Source: Verrucomicrobiota bacterium
GTDB lineage: Bacteria; Verrucomicrobiota; Verrucomicrobiia; Chthoniobacterales; UBA10450
DNA: 64,000 nucleotides
Assembly: GCA_003220055.1 (NCBI GenBank)
Contig: QHRF01000012.1
Span: 1 to 64,000 of the forward strand
Direction: 5' to 3'
Under the pieces are notes generated by a model, which was given only the letters and a program-made list of their open reading frames with translations, was not told where the DNA came from and made no database searches. Both the position numbers and the translations under genes were made by a program. Below are positions 62,886 to 64,000 of the stretch, piece by piece; position 1 is the stretch's first letter; the number at the start of each line of letters is the position of its first letter.

Positions 62886-63944
62886 ATGTTAATTAGAATT
62901 TTTATCGCGCTCGCCCTGATGGTTTCCACGATTGTCCCGGCGCCCGCAGCCGAGCAGTCTCTCGGCGCCGCGCTGAAGAAGGTTTTTTCGACGCCGACAC
63001 CTACGCCGAGGCCGCGAAAAAAGAAGAGCGCTGTTGCCACCAAAAAGAAGTCGCCGACTCCCACGCCGACTCCGAAGAAATCCTCGACACCACGGGAGGA
63101 AGAATCGCCGGCTCCATCGGCAACTTCTTCGCCGAAAAAGAAGCCGACGCCACCTGCGACAGAGGAATCGCCATCGCCGACTCCGAAAAAGAAAAAGAGA
63201 TCCCCGACGCCAACGCCATCGCCGAGCGCCTCCCCACATCGAAAGAAAAGAAGTTCGCCATCCCCACAACCGTTCGAAACACCGTCGGTGTCTCCGTCTG
63301 AAACCCCATCGCCATCGCCGACCGCGACGCCTGAAATGTCACCATCGCCGACGCCAACGCCGAAGAAACACGGCGCGCCAAACGCCACCCTCTCACCCGA
63401 TCAAATCAAGGGCTTCGACAATTATCCGGCCAAAGTGCAAAAGCTTCTCATCAGCGCGCTCGAACTGACCACGCGCAATCTCGATTACAAATACGGATCG
63501 GCCGATCCCAACACCGGCGGCATGGATTGCTCCGGTTTCGTTTATTTTGTCCTCAAGCAAAATGGCGTCGGCGATGTGCCGCGGGACTCGAGCGAGCAAT
63601 ATTCCTGGGTCCGCCGGTCCCGCCAGTTTGAGCCGGTCCTGAGTCAAAAGGACGACTCTTTTGAATTGGAAGACTTAAAGCCGGGCGATTTGCTTTTCTG
63701 GACCGGCACCTATTCGATCGAGCGCGACCCACCGATCACGCACGCAATGATTTATCTTGGCCGCGAAAAGAAAACCGGGCACCGCGTGATGGTCGGCGCA
63801 AGCGATGGACGTGTTTATCAAGGGGAATCCCGCAACGGTGTAAGCGTTTTCGATTTCAAAGTGCAGCGAAACGGAAAAGCGGACGACGGAAAATTGCGAC
63901 CAACGTTCATTGGTTACGGCCATATTCTGGCATTGCGCGACTAG
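62886..63944 (+). CDS. Exported NlpC/P60 peptidase with Pro-Lys-rich linker
   Basis: 352 residues from MLIRIFIALALMVSTIVPAPAAE (signal peptide); the upstream ORF extension overlaps ggt's 5' end. Residues about 30-190 are a low-complexity linker of TPTPKKK, PSPTPT and SPSA units, likely wall-spanning. The C-terminal NlpC/P60 domain has the catalytic Cys in GGMDCSGFVYFVLKQNGV near 214, PGDLLFWTGTY near 260 and the His in ITHAMIYLGREKKTGHRVMVGASDG near 280. It probably cleaves peptidoglycan stem peptides at the cell surface. The remaining 56 bases to the window end hold a near copy of the AAGATCGACA word. Confidence 0.93.
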   Translation: MLIRIFIALALMVSTIVPAPAAEQSLGAALKKVFSTPTPTPRPRKKKSAVATKKKSPTPTPTPKKSSTPREEESPAPSATSSPKKKPTPPATEESPSPTPKKKKRSPTPTPSPSASPHRKKRSSPSPQPFETPSVSPSETPSPSPTATPEMSPSPTPTPKKHGAPNATLSPDQIKGFDNYPAKVQKLLISALELTTRNLDYKYGSADPNTGGMDCSGFVYFVLKQNGVGDVPRDSSEQYSWVRRSRQFEPVLSQKDDSFELEDLKPGDLLFWTGTYSIERDPPITHAMIYLGREKKTGHRVMVGASDGRVYQGESRNGVSVFDFKVQRNGKADDGKLRPTFIGYGHILALRD

Positions 63945-64000
63945 GCGCGCTTGGATGATTTCGCGAACCCCCGCAGTCCAATATTTAGATCGACAAATCG

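Noticed and set aside
62990-63360. Tandem-looking triplet runs taken as a CRISPR or satellite array
   Set aside because: They are degenerate codons for Pro-Thr-Lys linkers inside an exported peptidase, with no spacer structure.

Overview
The window is a compact, GC-rich bacterial chromosome segment. Its gene content points to a soil-type Verrucomicrobiota bacterium, probably near Chthoniobacterales. This placement is inferred from the gene mix: Pro/Thr-linker secreted proteins, a prepilin-type protein, a TMTC-like membrane TPR protein, a stand-alone arginine dihydrolase-type protein and many small palindromic repeats. No rRNA gene is present to fix it. I found no tRNA, rRNA, CRISPR array, prophage or transposase.

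Layout. 0-4.3 kb: a nitrate/sulfonate/taurine-type ABC importer operon with a frameshifted remnant of a second ATPase, then an aspartyl protease. 4.3-11.5 kb: priA, a lytic transglycosylase, an HMG-CoA-lyase-like enzyme, polX, and a two-gene unit of an arginine dihydrolase-type protein with a separate LOR/SDH-type domain. 11.5-19.3 kb: a large secreted repeat protein, thiG, an orphan SPPY-type DNA methyltransferase, a YhaM-like exonuclease, sodC, an N-carbamoylputrescine amidase and a cyclophilin. 19.3-25 kb: carB, a START-domain protein, an amidohydrolase and a CDGSH protein. 25-28.2 kb: a deleted quinone oxidoreductase and a frameshifted S9 peptidase. 28.4-37.7 kb: a Pro-rich protein, an HTTM membrane pair, a class III cyclase with TPRs, a DEVD-variant RhlE helicase, a phosphodiesterase, a sugar epimerase, and rplQ-rpoA away from the rest of the alpha operon. 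38-40 kb: two glycosyltransferase genes, each broken by one base. 40.1-53.9 kb: lemA with two TPM-domain genes, a beta-lactamase-like protein, scpB, glmM, an NtrC/NtrB-type pair separated by a TMTC-like TPR protein, an AI-2E-type exporter, pnp and rpsO. 53.9-64 kb: small stress and metabolic genes, a GT2, a MarR regulator, a pilin-like protein, two NlpC/P60 proteins, a decayed Gly-rich ORF and ggt.

The strongest unexplained signal is at the DNA-word level. The 10-mer AAGATCGACA (consensus AAGATCGACAW) occurs 28 times exactly in 64 kb, on both strands. It is read in five of the six possible codon registers inside conserved genes, and also occurs between genes. Chance expectation for an unbiased 10-mer is about 0.1. 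This is the density and behaviour of a DNA-uptake-sequence-like or protein-binding word rather than a protein motif.

A second layer is a set of small palindromic elements. Some end in TGTAGC/GCTACA. Another repeat carries an ATCCG hairpin and occurs twice. Several sit in frame inside protein genes (S9 peptidase, histidine kinase, glycosyltransferase), and one supplies the apparent start codon of a gene. A third layer is an unusual number of single-base frameshifts, mostly in short homopolymers, which are either real gene decay or assembly errors.
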